Assembly (NCBI GenBank): GCA_029263715.1
Contig: JAJUFP010000001.1
Location: 98,837 to 162,836 of the forward strand
DNA length: 64,000 bases
DNA from: Nitrososphaera sp.
Lineage (GTDB): Archaea > Thermoproteota > Nitrososphaeria > Nitrososphaerales > Nitrososphaeraceae
Direction: 5' to 3'
Each line of letters starts with the position of its first letter. Within the stretch, counting starts at the first letter, position 1. Shown piece after piece: positions 44,229 to 54,354 of this stretch. The notes below the pieces were generated by a model. It did not search any database. It saw nothing but the letters and a program-made list of their open reading frames with translations, and had not been told where the DNA came from. Made by a program: the position numbers and the translations under genes.

Positions 44229-45389
44229 ATGGCAAGCCTCGAAGAAAAAATAGAAGAGACAAGGAGACTGGGACTCCAGGTGGTAAAGGAGACCGAAGAG
44301 GACCGGCTGATGACGCTCAGCGTCGGCCCGCAGCATCCAGGTTCAGGCCACTTCCGCTTTACAGTCAAGGTGGACGGTGACTACATCGTCTACTGCGATC
44401 CGGACCCCGGCTACGTGCACCGCGGCGAAGAAAAGATGTGTGAGTACCGCAACATCATACAGAACATCCCGCATCTTGAGCGTCCCGTGATTCACGATTC
44501 TACCAACGTTACATACTCGTACAGCCTTGCCGTCGAGGAGCTTATGGGCATCGAAGTCCCCCGCAGGGGCCAGTTTATCCGTGCAATAGCCTCAGAGCTG
44601 AACCGGCAGGTGTACACGCTTTACTGGCTGGCCATCTACGGCATCTTCCTTGGGCATTCCACCATGTTCATGTGGCCTGCCGGAGACCGTGAACTCTTTA
44701 TCGATCTTCTCGAAAGGCTTACCGGCGCTCGCGTTACCCACGCTTTCAACATACCGGGCGGCGTGAGAAACGACATGCCTGAGGGCTTTAAGCAGAAATG
44801 CCTTGAGCATATCAACTACTATGAGAAGCGTCTAAAAGAATACGAGGATATTTTCTACAACAATCCGCTTTTCCGGCAGAGGACCGAAGGCGTTGCTCCT
44901 CTCTCAAAGGAAGATGCCATAAAGCTCGGTGTTACCGGCTCCGTGCTGAGGGCTTCAGGCGTGCCCTACGACATTAGGAAGGTCGAGCCCTACGATGTTT
45001 ACAACGAGATCGATTTCAAGGTTCAGTACATGAAGACCGGGGATTCCTTTGCCCGGTCGTACGTTCCTTTTCTGGACATGAAAGAGTCCTGCCACATAGT
45101 CCGGCGGCTGCTGGACAAGATGCCAGAATCTGGCGAAGTGAGAACCAAGCTCCAGCCAAACCCCAAGGGGCCGCCAGGCGAATCCTACAAGAGGGTCGAA
45201 TCCGGAAGGGGCGCCCTCGGCTACCACATTGTCAGCGACGGCACACCCAAGCCGTACAGGGTCAAGATCTCGGTTGGTTCATTCCGTAACATGCTGGCAC
45301 TTCCATTCTTGTTGGTTGGTCAAAAGCTGGCAGACATGCCTGCAGTGTATTGGTCGCTGAACTACTGGCCGGTGGAGGCAGACAGGTAA
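44229..45389 (+). CDS. nuoD: Complex I subunit NuoD
   Basis: A 386-residue subunit that forms the quinone site with NuoB. LSVGPQHPGSGHFRFTVKVDGD is the quinone-binding His loop; there are no L1/L2 cysteines, so it is not a hydrogenase subunit. RNMLALPFLLVGQKLADMPAVYWSLNYWPVEADR closes the chain. Confidence 0.97.
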   Translation: MASLEEKIEETRRLGLQVVKETEEDRLMTLSVGPQHPGSGHFRFTVKVDGDYIVYCDPDPGYVHRGEEKMCEYRNIIQNIPHLERPVIHDSTNVTYSYSLAVEELMGIEVPRRGQFIRAIASELNRQVYTLYWLAIYGIFLGHSTMFMWPAGDRELFIDLLERLTGARVTHAFNIPGGVRNDMPEGFKQKCLEHINYYEKRLKEYEDIFYNNPLFRQRTEGVAPLSKEDAIKLGVTGSVLRASGVPYDIRKVEPYDVYNEIDFKVQYMKTGDSFARSYVPFLDMKESCHIVRRLLDKMPESGEVRTKLQPNPKGPPGESYKRVESGRGALGYHIVSDGTPKPYRVKISVGSFRNMLALPFLLVGQKLADMPAVYWSLNYWPVEADR

Positions 45390-46658
45390 ATGGCGTCGTA
45401 CACTGAGTCCTTCCGGTTTGGAGAATTTGTGGGAAGCGTACTGTGGCTGATATTCTGGGTGGTCATCATATTCTCGATGGTGGGGCTGCCGCTCCTCTTC
45501 GTGGTGCTGTTCTACGTGCCACTGCCGCCCATGGGAGATGAAGTCCTCACTCCATATCTGTTCCTGACGATGGTGGTAGACCCGACCAGGACAGTTCCGA
45601 TCATCAAGTACATGATACACACCGACCTGTTCAGGGTAACTGCGTTCCCCGGATTCACCTATGCAGCCCTTTTGGCAGCTGTTACAATTTACTTTGAACG
45701 CAAGTTCCTTGCCAAGATGCAGCTCAGGATTGGTCCGCTTTATGTGGGCAAGATTGAAGGCTGGCTGCAGCTGATGGCTGACGGCTTGAAGCTGATATCC
45801 AAGGAGATCATCGTCCCGTCCGGAGCGGACAAGCCGATCTTTTGGGCCGCGCCCATTGCATTTGTGGCCACCGCCGCCGCTACCACTGCACTGATTCCTG
45901 TCGCACCCGGCTGGGTGGTTGCCGATATCGATGTGGGCATGATCGCGGTCTTTGCGATATTTGGATTCTTCCCGCTCATTGCTCTGCTCTTTTCATGGGC
46001 AAGCAACAGCAAGTATCCGTTCATCGGTGGCCTGAGGGCGCTGCATCAGATAATCGCGTTTGAAATCCCATTCATCATATCTGCCCTGTCTGTGGTAATT
46101 CTGGCCGGCTCTCTGAACCTTACGGATATCACGAATTCCCAGATCAATTCATATTGGTTTGTCTTCTTCCTACCGATAAGCGCGTTTGTATTCTACATAT
46201 CGTCTCTGGCAGAGCTGGAGAGGATCCCATTTGACCTGCCAGAAGCTGAAAGCGAGATTGTGGCCGGCTGGATCACCGAGACTTCGGGCATGATCTACGG
46301 CCTGATTCAGCTTGGGACTTACCTAAAGCTATATGCGCTGGCAGCGTTGTTCGTGGTGTTCTTCCTTGGCGGCTGGTCAGGGCCAGTGATATTCCCGGCA
46401 GAGATAATGCCAGGCTACACCGGAGAAAAGATCTACAACCCAGTCACGCTTTCGGCAGCGTTCTGGTTCACCATCAAGACCTTTGGCATGATAGTGCTCT
46501 TGCTCCTGCCCAGAGGTATAAGCCCCAGAATCAGGATAGACATACTGCTTCACACAGGCTGGTACAAGCTGATAGTGCTGGCGTTCATCAACATGTTTAT
46601 CGCCCTTGCACTAATATATGGCGGAATACTTGGTCCGGGAGGGCTGCTGGTGCGATGA
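45390..46658 (+). CDS. nuoH: Complex I subunit NuoH
   Basis: A 422-residue membrane subunit with about eight helices. ERKFLAKMQLRIGPLYVG is the first conserved loop and SLAELERIPFDLPEAESEIVAGW is the classic NuoH motif. It overlaps nuoI by 4 bp. An N-terminal segment of ~70 residues with two extra helices precedes the core. Confidence 0.97.
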   Translation: MASYTESFRFGEFVGSVLWLIFWVVIIFSMVGLPLLFVVLFYVPLPPMGDEVLTPYLFLTMVVDPTRTVPIIKYMIHTDLFRVTAFPGFTYAALLAAVTIYFERKFLAKMQLRIGPLYVGKIEGWLQLMADGLKLISKEIIVPSGADKPIFWAAPIAFVATAAATTALIPVAPGWVVADIDVGMIAVFAIFGFFPLIALLFSWASNSKYPFIGGLRALHQIIAFEIPFIISALSVVILAGSLNLTDITNSQINSYWFVFFLPISAFVFYISSLAELERIPFDLPEAESEIVAGWITETSGMIYGLIQLGTYLKLYALAALFVVFFLGGWSGPVIFPAEIMPGYTGEKIYNPVTLSAAFWFTIKTFGMIVLLLLPRGISPRIRIDILLHTGWYKLIVLAFINMFIALALIYGGILGPGGLLVR

Positions 46659-47152
46659 ATACAGCTTCAGGCTTTATCAAGGCAATAGAATCAGGTTCCA
46701 AACACCTGATCATAAAACGGTTTACCTTCCGGTATCCGGAGCAGAAACTAAAGTTTGTCGGAGACGGCTACCAATTCGATCCAAAACGTGGCGTTGGAAT
46801 TGCAGGGTACCGCGGCCGGCATATCCTGTTCCACGATAAATGCACCGGATGCAGCCTCTGCTCGATAGCCTGTGAGGGCATCGCCGAGGCAATAGGCATG
46901 GTCAAGGTTGACGAGAACTGGAAGCAGAACAAGAAGAGCATCATGCCCCAGATTGATTACGGAAAATGCGTGTTCTGCGGTCTTTGCGTGGATGCCTGCC
47001 CGTTTTACGCTTTGTTCATGACCGACGACTACGAGCTTTCATCGTTTACCAAGGAACACCTGATATACACACCGCAGCAGCTTGAAGTCAAACCCAAGTA
47101 CCAAGGCGACGTTGAAATCATCATCGATGACAGGGGTGCTACACATGGTTGA
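46655..47152 (+). CDS. nuoI: Complex I subunit NuoI (2x[4Fe-4S])
   Basis: A 165-residue ferredoxin-like subunit with CTGCSLCSIACEGI and CVFCGLCVDACPFYAL. In the first motif the usual CP after the fourth Cys is CE. ATG 46655 (ATGA overlap). In this form without NuoEFG the electron donor is probably ferredoxin or another carrier. Confidence 0.95.
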   Translation: MNTASGFIKAIESGSKHLIIKRFTFRYPEQKLKFVGDGYQFDPKRGVGIAGYRGRHILFHDKCTGCSLCSIACEGIAEAIGMVKVDENWKQNKKSIMPQIDYGKCVFCGLCVDACPFYALFMTDDYELSSFTKEHLIYTPQQLEVKPKYQGDVEIIIDDRGATHG

Positions 47153-47663
47153 CCCAGTATTTGTCGGCCTGGCAGTCATGACCATCGGCTCGGCCATAAT
47201 CGCGCTTGAAACAAAGGAACTCATCTACGGTGCGATAGGCCTTGCCATCTCCATGATGGGGATTGCCGGCTTTTTCCTGCTGCTTGACGCACCGTTTGTG
47301 GCGATGTTTCAGATCGCTGTCTACGTTGGCGCGGTGGCCGTGCTCATCATATTCACAGTCATGCTGGTAAGGACCCAAGCACTTTTCACCACAAAAGAAG
47401 ACAGAAAGAGGAAGGGAGCCGGAATCGCCTTGCTGTTGTTCATCATGGGTGGAGCCGGAGCTGTGCTCTTGTCGTCAAGCCTGAACATGCAGAACAGCTT
47501 TACCGCCCCGCCGGTGGACTTTATGGCCATCGGCCAGGAGATGCTGACCTATTATGCACCGGTGCTGATTGTACTTGGACTTACGCTGGCAGGGTCCGTC
47601 ATAGCCGCGCTTGCACTTGCGCGCAGAGAGGATGTGGAGCAACAAAATGACCGAACTAATTGA
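47145..47663 (+). CDS. nuoJ: Complex I subunit NuoJ
   Basis: A 172-residue membrane subunit from ATG 47145 (MVDPVFVGLAVMTIGSAIIALETKE), overlapping nuoI by 8 bp. The longer reading from 47082 lies inside nuoI. Five helices, with IYGAIGLAISMMGIAGFFLLLDAPFVAMFQIAVYVGAVAVLIIF typical of NuoJ. Confidence 0.92.
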   Translation: MVDPVFVGLAVMTIGSAIIALETKELIYGAIGLAISMMGIAGFFLLLDAPFVAMFQIAVYVGAVAVLIIFTVMLVRTQALFTTKEDRKRKGAGIALLLFIMGGAGAVLLSSSLNMQNSFTAPPVDFMAIGQEMLTYYAPVLIVLGLTLAGSVIAALALARREDVEQQNDRTN

Positions 47664-47949
47664 TTTCCTTATCGTATCGGTGACGCTGGTAGCCGTCGGA
47701 ATTTACGGGATCGTGGTAAAGAGAAACGCGATCAGGATGCTAATATCTATAGAAATCATTGCCAACGCCGCCAACCTGAACCTTGTGGCGTTTTCCAGGT
47801 ACACCGGAAACATTCAGGGCCAGGTCTTCGCGCTGTTTTCAATAGCCATAGCCGCGGCAGAGGTAGCCATAGGCCTGGGGTTGGTAATCGTGGCATACCG
47901 GCTGTACAAAGAGATCGATGTCGCAGAATTCAGGAGCATGCGGGGATAA
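47647..47949 (+). CDS. nuoK: Complex I subunit NuoK
   Basis: A 100-residue subunit from ATG 47647 (MTELIDFLIVSVTLVAVGIYG), overlapping nuoJ by 17 bp. Three helices with the buried proton-path Glu residues (SIEIIANAANLNLVAFS and AIAAAEVAIGLGLVIVAYR). Confidence 0.93.
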   Translation: MTELIDFLIVSVTLVAVGIYGIVVKRNAIRMLISIEIIANAANLNLVAFSRYTGNIQGQVFALFSIAIAAAEVAIGLGLVIVAYRLYKEIDVAEFRSMRG

Positions 47950-47955
47950 TTCGAG

Positions 47956-49695
47956 ATGGCAGAATCATTTTTCCTGTTGGCAGCGACCTTTCTGCCTCTT
48001 CTCCTTGCTCCGGTGGCCTACATCATCGGGAGAAGGGCCGGCGTAAATGCCACCACCTGGTTCTCATTTGGCGTGCTGGCCATATCGACTGGTCTCTTGT
48101 TCATACCCACTCTGGCACTCCATGGCGGCCAGTCAGCTTATGTTGAAAAGTACGCATGGGGCCAGTTTGGCGACTTTGGGCTGCGTCTTGACGGGCTCAG
48201 CCTGCCGTTTGCGCTGATAATCTACATACTGTGCACAGTGCTGGCGCTGTACTCCAAGCCGTACATGGTTCACAAGATAATGGAAGACCTGCCCGGACAC
48301 GGCGGCCACGGCAACCCGACTTCTGGACATAGCTCTGAAACCCACATCACAGAGGGCTCGCAGGCAATGACCACTGTTCAAGTGCAAAAGCATGTCAACA
48401 ACCAGATGGGCCTGTACTTTGCGCTTTACCTTGCCTTCTCCATGGGCATGTTTGGAACGGTTCTGGCAACCAACCTGATTGAATTCTATGTCTTCTTTGA
48501 GCTGATGCTGGTTCCATCTTTCTTCCTTGTGGCCTTTTACGGATATGGTGCGAGGAAGCGTATTGCCCTCATGTTCTTCTTCTGGACCCATGCCGGAGCC
48601 GTGGTGCTGTTGCTCAGCCTGCTGGCCATGGGATTCTTTGCAGGTGGCTTTGACTTTGACACGATAAGGGCCAACGCCTCTCTAATACCTGCTGATTGGC
48701 TGCCGCTAATCGTCTTTGGCATCGTTGCCGGTCTGGGGGTCAAACTTGCAGCATTCCTGCTTCACATATGGCTTCCATACGCCCATGCGGAAGCGCCCAC
48801 TCCTGTCTCAGCATTGCTTTCTCCGGCCATGATCGGTATCGGCGCGTACGGTCTCTTGCGTCTTTGGATGGAGCTTTTGACTGGAAGCTACGAGCAGTAC
48901 AGCATCTACATCAACATGTGGGGCCTTGCTACCATGATTTACGGCGGCGCGATGGCCCTCATGCAGGATGACATCAAGAAGGTGCTTGCGTATTCCAGTA
49001 TCAGCCAGATGGGCTACATCCTGTTTGGCCTTGGATCAGAAAGCATACTTGGTATTTCAGGTTCAACAATGCTTTATGTGACCCACGGTCTTGGAAAGGC
49101 TGTGCTCTTCATGATGGCCGGTTCTATCATACTTCAGACCGGCACAAGAAGCATGGCCAAGCTTGGAGGCCTTGCCGGCAAGATGCCTTACACTGCCGTC
49201 ATTGCCATGATAGGCGCCCTTACTATAATGGGGGTTCCTCCCACCAGCGGCTTTATGGCAGAATGGGTCATGTTCAACGGCGTCCTGCAGACCTCCGCAA
49301 ATGACGGTGACTGGTTTAGAAGCGCCATGTTTGGCTTTGGTATAATGGCCACCATACTGTCTTCTGCATACATACTTTGGATGATAAAGCGCGTGTTCTT
49401 TGGCAAGATACCAGAAGAACTGGCCCATGTCAAGGATTCCAACCGCTACATAACTGTCACGATGGGTGTGTTTGCTGCTCTGTCGCTTGCAATAGGCATC
49501 TATCCAGATGCATTCCTTAACCCGATTACCGGTTACATAGACGGCATGTTTGCCGACTATCCCGGAGTACTGGATGCTCCCCAAACGTCTGGAGTAGAAT
49601 TGGCATCAGACCCTGAAGGTGAGGGGTTGGTTATATCCGAGTCTGTGGTGCCGGCTGCACCTGACTCTGCAGTCGAGGAGGGAGGCGGTCATTAA
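47956..49695 (+). CDS. nuoM: Complex I subunit NuoM with His-rich loop
   Basis: A 579-residue proton-pumping antiporter-like subunit. NuoM motifs are seen: FYVFFELMLVPSFFLVAF (Glu), GVKLAAFLLHIWLPYAHAEAPTPVSALLS (Lys and helix break) and DDIKKVLAYSSISQMGYI. A loop at about 113-131 is His/Gly-rich (GHGGHGNPTSGHSSETH), and the C-terminus ends GGGH. Overlaps nuoL by one base. Confidence 0.95.
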   Translation: MAESFFLLAATFLPLLLAPVAYIIGRRAGVNATTWFSFGVLAISTGLLFIPTLALHGGQSAYVEKYAWGQFGDFGLRLDGLSLPFALIIYILCTVLALYSKPYMVHKIMEDLPGHGGHGNPTSGHSSETHITEGSQAMTTVQVQKHVNNQMGLYFALYLAFSMGMFGTVLATNLIEFYVFFELMLVPSFFLVAFYGYGARKRIALMFFFWTHAGAVVLLLSLLAMGFFAGGFDFDTIRANASLIPADWLPLIVFGIVAGLGVKLAAFLLHIWLPYAHAEAPTPVSALLSPAMIGIGAYGLLRLWMELLTGSYEQYSIYINMWGLATMIYGGAMALMQDDIKKVLAYSSISQMGYILFGLGSESILGISGSTMLYVTHGLGKAVLFMMAGSIILQTGTRSMAKLGGLAGKMPYTAVIAMIGALTIMGVPPTSGFMAEWVMFNGVLQTSANDGDWFRSAMFGFGIMATILSSAYILWMIKRVFFGKIPEELAHVKDSNRYITVTMGVFAALSLAIGIYPDAFLNPITGYIDGMFADYPGVLDAPQTSGVELASDPEGEGLVISESVVPAAPDSAVEEGGGH

Positions 49696-51752
49696 TGGTG
49701 GAAGGATTTAACGAATCAATCAACGTCTGGCTGATCTGGATGCTGCCGTTTATCGGCGCTGCTGTTGTGCCTGCCATAGCCAAGGGCAGCCGCCGGGCTC
49801 GGGACTACATTGCAGTGGGGTTTGCCCTGGCCAGCGCCATCTCGGCTGCTACCTTGATACCCCTAGGACTTGCCGGCCATGAAGTGCACAGCCAAGTCCC
49901 GTGGATCTCTGCTCTGGGCCTGAAGGCCGGTGTTCTGGCAGATCCACTGGCCATACTCATGACCAACATCGTGGCCTGGATCTCGTTCCTCATCATGGTA
50001 TACTCTGTGGGATACATGCATGGCGACAGGGACCTCACTAGGTACTGGTTCTTCATGCTGTTCTTCATCGGCTCCATGCAGCTGATCGTCATCTCAGACA
50101 ACCTGCTCATGGTGTTCTTTGGATGGGAGGGTGTGGGCCTTGCTTCTTATGCCCTTATCGGGTTCTGGTACTACGACCGCAAGAAAGACTACGTTGGCAA
50201 GGAGGGTCACTACGCCGGAGGCATACCGATGTGGACATCGCCGACCCATGCTGGCATGAAGGCGTTCCTGATGACCAAGGCCGGAGACGTCATGATGCTG
50301 GCCGGAATGTTTCTCATATTCATGCACGCCGGCACCTTTGGGTTCAAGGAGCTGATTGCCGACCAGACATGGGCTGAAACCCTTGCCCAGCAGAACCTGC
50401 TGGTACCTGCAGCTGTCTTGCTGTTTGGCGGCGCGGTTGGCAAGTCTGCCCAGTTCCCGCTCAACGAGTGGCTGCTTGAGGCCATGACCGGCCCGACCGC
50501 AGTGTCAGCCCTTATCCATGCGGCAACCATGGTCAAGGCCGGTGTTTTCCTGGTGGCAAGGATTGGCCCGCTGTTCTTTGCGCTATCGGCGCTTAACACG
50601 TCCCAGTTCTTTGAGGTGGTGGCATGGACCGGCGCCATAACCGCGTTCTTGCTGGCTACGCAGGCCCTTGTAAGCCCGGAGATAAAGAAGGTCCTTGCAT
50701 ACTCGACGGGCTCGCAGATCGGCTACATGATGATGGGCCTTGGAATTGCCGGAATCTCGCTTAACTTTGCTGACGGCTACACGGCAGGCTTCTTCCACCT
50801 TATGAGCCACGCCATGTTCAAGGCATCGCTGTTCATGGGCGCCGGTGCGCTGCTTCACACCGTGGGATCGCGCTTTATGACCGATATGGGCGGCCTCCGC
50901 AAGCACATGCCCAAGACGTACATATTCATGCTCTTGGCAGCTCTTTCGCTGGCCGGCGCGCCACTGTTCACGTCCGGCTTCTGGAGCAAGGATGCCATCT
51001 TTGCTGCAGTGCTGGAATCCGGCTACACCTATTCTATGCCGCTGTTCATAATGGCCGTGGTCGTCGCCATAATGACTGCCTTCTACACCTTCAGGATGAT
51101 AGGCATGGCCTTCTTTGGCCGTGGAAGCAAACACCTGGAGGAGATGGAGCACAAGGGTCATCATCTCCATGAAGTAGGCCCCACCATGTGGGTTCCGTTT
51201 GCCATACTGGCTGTTGCTAGCATAGCCATCGGTGTTGTGGGCTTTGTGTTTGAAGCCCAGATCCACCACCTGCTGTCTGAATACCTAGGAGAATCATTTG
51301 GCATACACGGCGAGGAAGAGGAAGGAGGCATCCAGATCGCTCCGGAGGGAGACAGGACCGTGTTTGGGCTTAACCCCATTGCAGCCGCAGCATCGGTGGG
51401 AGCCTTTGGCGTCGGCGCTGCCCTTGGATTCATATTCTACATTGCAAGGAAGGCCGATCCAGCCGTGATTGGAAGAAACATCGTGACCCGTGCTATATGG
51501 AAATTCCTTTACAACAGATGGTACCTAAACACTGCCCTGTACTGGGGCGGCGTGATAGGGCCACTTGCCATTTACCGGTTCATCTGGCGGTACTTTGAAA
51601 GCACGATCATCGACGGCATCAACCCTGCACTGCAGAACTCTATGGCATACATGTCCAAGGTAGTCAAGGCAGGCCAGACAGGTACCACGCAGACATATCT
51701 GTTCGTGTTCGCAGTAGGCATCATGATAATACTGATGCTCATGTTCTTGTAG
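49695..51752 (+). CDS. nuoL: Complex I subunit NuoL
   Basis: A 685-residue antiporter-like subunit with the long lateral helix at the C-terminus. Motifs: FFGWEGVGLASYALIGFWY, FPLNEWLLEAMTGPTAVSALIHAATMVKAGVF and EIKKVLAYSTGSQIGYMMMG. A His-rich loop (EEMEHKGHHLHEVG) follows helix 12-13. Gene order nuoM before nuoL is unlike E. coli (L-M-N). Confidence 0.95.
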   Translation: MVEGFNESINVWLIWMLPFIGAAVVPAIAKGSRRARDYIAVGFALASAISAATLIPLGLAGHEVHSQVPWISALGLKAGVLADPLAILMTNIVAWISFLIMVYSVGYMHGDRDLTRYWFFMLFFIGSMQLIVISDNLLMVFFGWEGVGLASYALIGFWYYDRKKDYVGKEGHYAGGIPMWTSPTHAGMKAFLMTKAGDVMMLAGMFLIFMHAGTFGFKELIADQTWAETLAQQNLLVPAAVLLFGGAVGKSAQFPLNEWLLEAMTGPTAVSALIHAATMVKAGVFLVARIGPLFFALSALNTSQFFEVVAWTGAITAFLLATQALVSPEIKKVLAYSTGSQIGYMMMGLGIAGISLNFADGYTAGFFHLMSHAMFKASLFMGAGALLHTVGSRFMTDMGGLRKHMPKTYIFMLLAALSLAGAPLFTSGFWSKDAIFAAVLESGYTYSMPLFIMAVVVAIMTAFYTFRMIGMAFFGRGSKHLEEMEHKGHHLHEVGPTMWVPFAILAVASIAIGVVGFVFEAQIHHLLSEYLGESFGIHGEEEEGGIQIAPEGDRTVFGLNPIAAAASVGAFGVGAALGFIFYIARKADPAVIGRNIVTRAIWKFLYNRWYLNTALYWGGVIGPLAIYRFIWRYFESTIIDGINPALQNSMAYMSKVVKAGQTGTTQTYLFVFAVGIMIILMLMFL

Positions 51753-51765
51753 GAGGATGGAAAAA

Positions 51766-53280
51766 ATGGTAGACCTGCTATCCACGCCAATTCTTGTGAC
51801 GATAATCCTGGGAGTCGTCGGCCTTGCTATACCAGCCATAGATGCCGGAAGAAGGGAAAAAGGCACCAACAGAAACAAGATCTACAGCGCCATCGCGTTT
51901 GGTGCGCTGATAGTATCGCTTGGTATAGTGTTCTTCCGCGTCTTTACCGGCGAGGTCCTGCCGGCAGTGGCCTTTGCAGAGGGCGTGCTGGTAGACGACA
52001 TGTTTGGCTCGTTCTTTGCCGTTGCGCTACTGCTGGTATCGCTGATGATAACTGCCTCTTCATGGAACTACATGAAGGGCAGGTCAAACCCGGCTGCATA
52101 CTATTCGCTGATACTGCTATCCACCATAGGAATGGTGCTGATTGCATACTCTACAGACCTTGTTATGCTGCTTGTGGCCTGGGAGCTGATGTCGCTTCCC
52201 ACCTACGCGCTGGCCGGATTTTCAAAGCGTGACCCGATCTCAAACGAAGCGGCCATCAAATACTTTATGTTCGGCGCCCTGTCCTCGGCGCTTATTGTCT
52301 TTGCCATTGGTCTTGTTTACGGCATGACTGGGACGACCAACATCGGCGACTCGATAAGGGCCATGACAAACCTGGACCCGACGCTTATGCCGGTGGGACT
52401 TCTTGCCGTCGTGCTGTTCATCGCAGGATTCGGCTTCAAGATGGGACTTGTGCCATTCCACATGTGGCTTCCCGACGCCTACGAGGGCTCACCGACAACC
52501 ATTGGCGGGCTTTTGGCCGCCGGAACCAAGAAGGCAGGCTTTGCAGCAGCCCTGCGCGTCGTAGTGCTGGGCATGTTTGCCCTCAACGCAGACTGGACGC
52601 TTACCCTGGCCATACTGGCGGTCTTTACCATGACCATCGGCAACCTGGGAGCAATTATGCAGAGAAGCGTTCCAAGGATGCTGGCGTACTCGTCCATCGC
52701 CCAGGCCGGCTACATAATGATAGGTATCGCTCTGGCGCCGTACTCGGATCAGGCCCTGAGCGGCTCGCTGTTCCACATCATCAACCATGCTGTGATGAAG
52801 TCTGCAGGTTTCATTGCCGCCGCGGCGGTAGCAGTTGCCCTTGCCAGCTACAGCCTGGAAAAATACCGCGGCCTTGGAAGGCGCATGCCCATCACTGCAA
52901 TTACGCTATCGATTGCCCTACTGGCCCTTGCCGGAGTTCCTCCGCTCAACGGGTTCTGGAGCAAGCTGATGCTCTTTGGGGCTGCAATAAACGCCGGGCC
53001 TGTGGCGGAATGGGGTCCGTGGCTTGCCATAGCCGGTGTGCTTAACAGCGCGCTCTCCCTTGGCTACTATGCCTGGATCATGAGAAAGATGTACATGGAA
53101 GAAGGGCCGGACATGAGCAAGGTAAAAGAGCCCAAGGCCATGGTGGCAGTTCTGGTGTTCGCCGTAGTCTTTATGGTTGGATTTGGCATCTGGCACGCGC
53201 CGCTCATAGACTTTGCGTCGCAGGCAGTGCCAGACCTCAGCTTTGTATCAAATGCTGCGCCCGGTCCCCTAAGCAGGTAA
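51766..53280 (+). CDS. nuoN: Complex I subunit NuoN
   Basis: A 504-residue antiporter-like subunit starting at ATG 51766 (MVDLLSTPILVTIILGVVGL): the AGGAGG site at 51751-51756 touches an earlier in-frame ATG at 51757 but is correctly spaced (9 bp) from 51766. GVPPLNGFWSKLMLF and MLAYSSIAQAGYIMIG are typical. Last gene of the operon, followed by a hairpin terminator. Confidence 0.95.
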   Translation: MVDLLSTPILVTIILGVVGLAIPAIDAGRREKGTNRNKIYSAIAFGALIVSLGIVFFRVFTGEVLPAVAFAEGVLVDDMFGSFFAVALLLVSLMITASSWNYMKGRSNPAAYYSLILLSTIGMVLIAYSTDLVMLLVAWELMSLPTYALAGFSKRDPISNEAAIKYFMFGALSSALIVFAIGLVYGMTGTTNIGDSIRAMTNLDPTLMPVGLLAVVLFIAGFGFKMGLVPFHMWLPDAYEGSPTTIGGLLAAGTKKAGFAAALRVVVLGMFALNADWTLTLAILAVFTMTIGNLGAIMQRSVPRMLAYSSIAQAGYIMIGIALAPYSDQALSGSLFHIINHAVMKSAGFIAAAAVAVALASYSLEKYRGLGRRMPITAITLSIALLALAGVPPLNGFWSKLMLFGAAINAGPVAEWGPWLAIAGVLNSALSLGYYAWIMRKMYMEEGPDMSKVKEPKAMVAVLVFAVVFMVGFGIWHAPLIDFASQAVPDLSFVSNAAPGPLSR

Positions 53281-53305
53281 CCTGCCGTAAAATATCTGGA
53301 ACAAA

Positions 53306-53341
53306 ACCGAGAAAAGGTTTTCTTACTCTCGGTATTCTTTT
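53306..53341 (+). terminator. Hairpin terminator after nuoN
   Basis: ACCGAGA (53306-53312) pairs with TCTCGGT (53327-53333) around a 14-nt loop, followed by ATTCTTTTC. It lies 26 bp after the nuoN stop. Confidence 0.5.
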
Positions 53342-53408
53342 CAATCTCCCAAACGTAGTTGGAAAAGGAATGAAATATTCCCGCAGTCTTTGAATCTTAA
53401 TCAGCCGT

Positions 53409-54269
53409 TCATACCTGGACGGATGCCAAGTCAGTAAGGTGTTCTAGATGCCGCAGAGCTTCGTTTCCGCCCTGGATCTTGCGTAGCTCGTTCTTTGCCT
53501 TTGCGGAATATGACTGGTACAGGTCTTCCATGCGCTCGACGAATTCCTTGGACTTGTGGTTCTGCTTTACCAGCATGTTGAACAGTTTGTCTTCGTTGTT
53601 CCAGTCTATCAGGTCATCGTGTATCTGGTAAGCGATGCCCAGCAGGTTGCCAAAGGCCGTCATGGCGCGAACCTGGTCTTCATTGCCGTGGCCAAGGATC
53701 GCACCTATCTTTGCAGAGGCTTCAAACAGAGCTGCAGTCTTGTACTCTATGACTTTGATGTAATCGTCTTCGGTGATCTCTTGGGCCTTGCCCAGCCTTA
53801 TCTCCATCATCTCGCCTTCGCTCATCCTGGTGGCGGCATTGGCCAGCTCGCTTACTACCTGCGTGTTGTTCAGCTTTGATCCGATGTCTAGGATGATGCC
53901 AAGCACAAAATCTGCCGTCAGGATGCTGCTGTCGTAGCCGTATTTTACATGGAAAGTTGGCTTGCCCCGGCGCATCTTTTCTTCATCGATGATGTCGTCG
54001 TGGATGATGGATTCTGTGTGCAAAAGCTCTATGGCCAGCGCGGCAAGGTATGCGTCCTGGCCTACCTTTTTGGAATTGATCGCCTCTGCAGACAAAACAA
54101 GTATCAGCGGCCTTATGCGCTTGCCTCCTTCGCAGGCATACCTGAGCGGCGCATGAAACTCAGACCAGGAGTAAAGATCAAGCTCATGCTTGAGAGTATC
54201 CTCAATTTTTGTCAAATAATCAGCAAACCGGTCGGTCAAAGGATTTGCCTCGATGTTTCTTCGACTCAA
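53409..54269 (-). CDS. Polyprenyl (geranylgeranyl) diphosphate synthase
   Basis: A 286-residue trans-prenyltransferase. First Asp-rich motif HDDIIDEEKMRRGKP, second DDLIDWNNED. Makes the C20 or C25 chain of archaeal ether lipids; chain length cannot be fixed. Fits with the mevalonate kinase and geranylgeranyl-reductase genes in this window. ATG 54269. Confidence 0.93.
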   Translation of the reverse strand: MSRRNIEANPLTDRFADYLTKIEDTLKHELDLYSWSEFHAPLRYACEGGKRIRPLILVLSAEAINSKKVGQDAYLAALAIELLHTESIIHDDIIDEEKMRRGKPTFHVKYGYDSSILTADFVLGIILDIGSKLNNTQVVSELANAATRMSEGEMMEIRLGKAQEITEDDYIKVIEYKTAALFEASAKIGAILGHGNEDQVRAMTAFGNLLGIAYQIHDDLIDWNNEDKLFNMLVKQNHKSKEFVERMEDLYQSYSAKAKNELRKIQGGNEALRHLEHLTDLASVQV

Positions 54270-54354
54270 AAATCAGCTCTTTCCCTATCTTGTAGTTCAA
54301 GTTTGTGACCATATTAATTTACTGCTATGTCTCCAAACTAAGGTAAACATAGAG

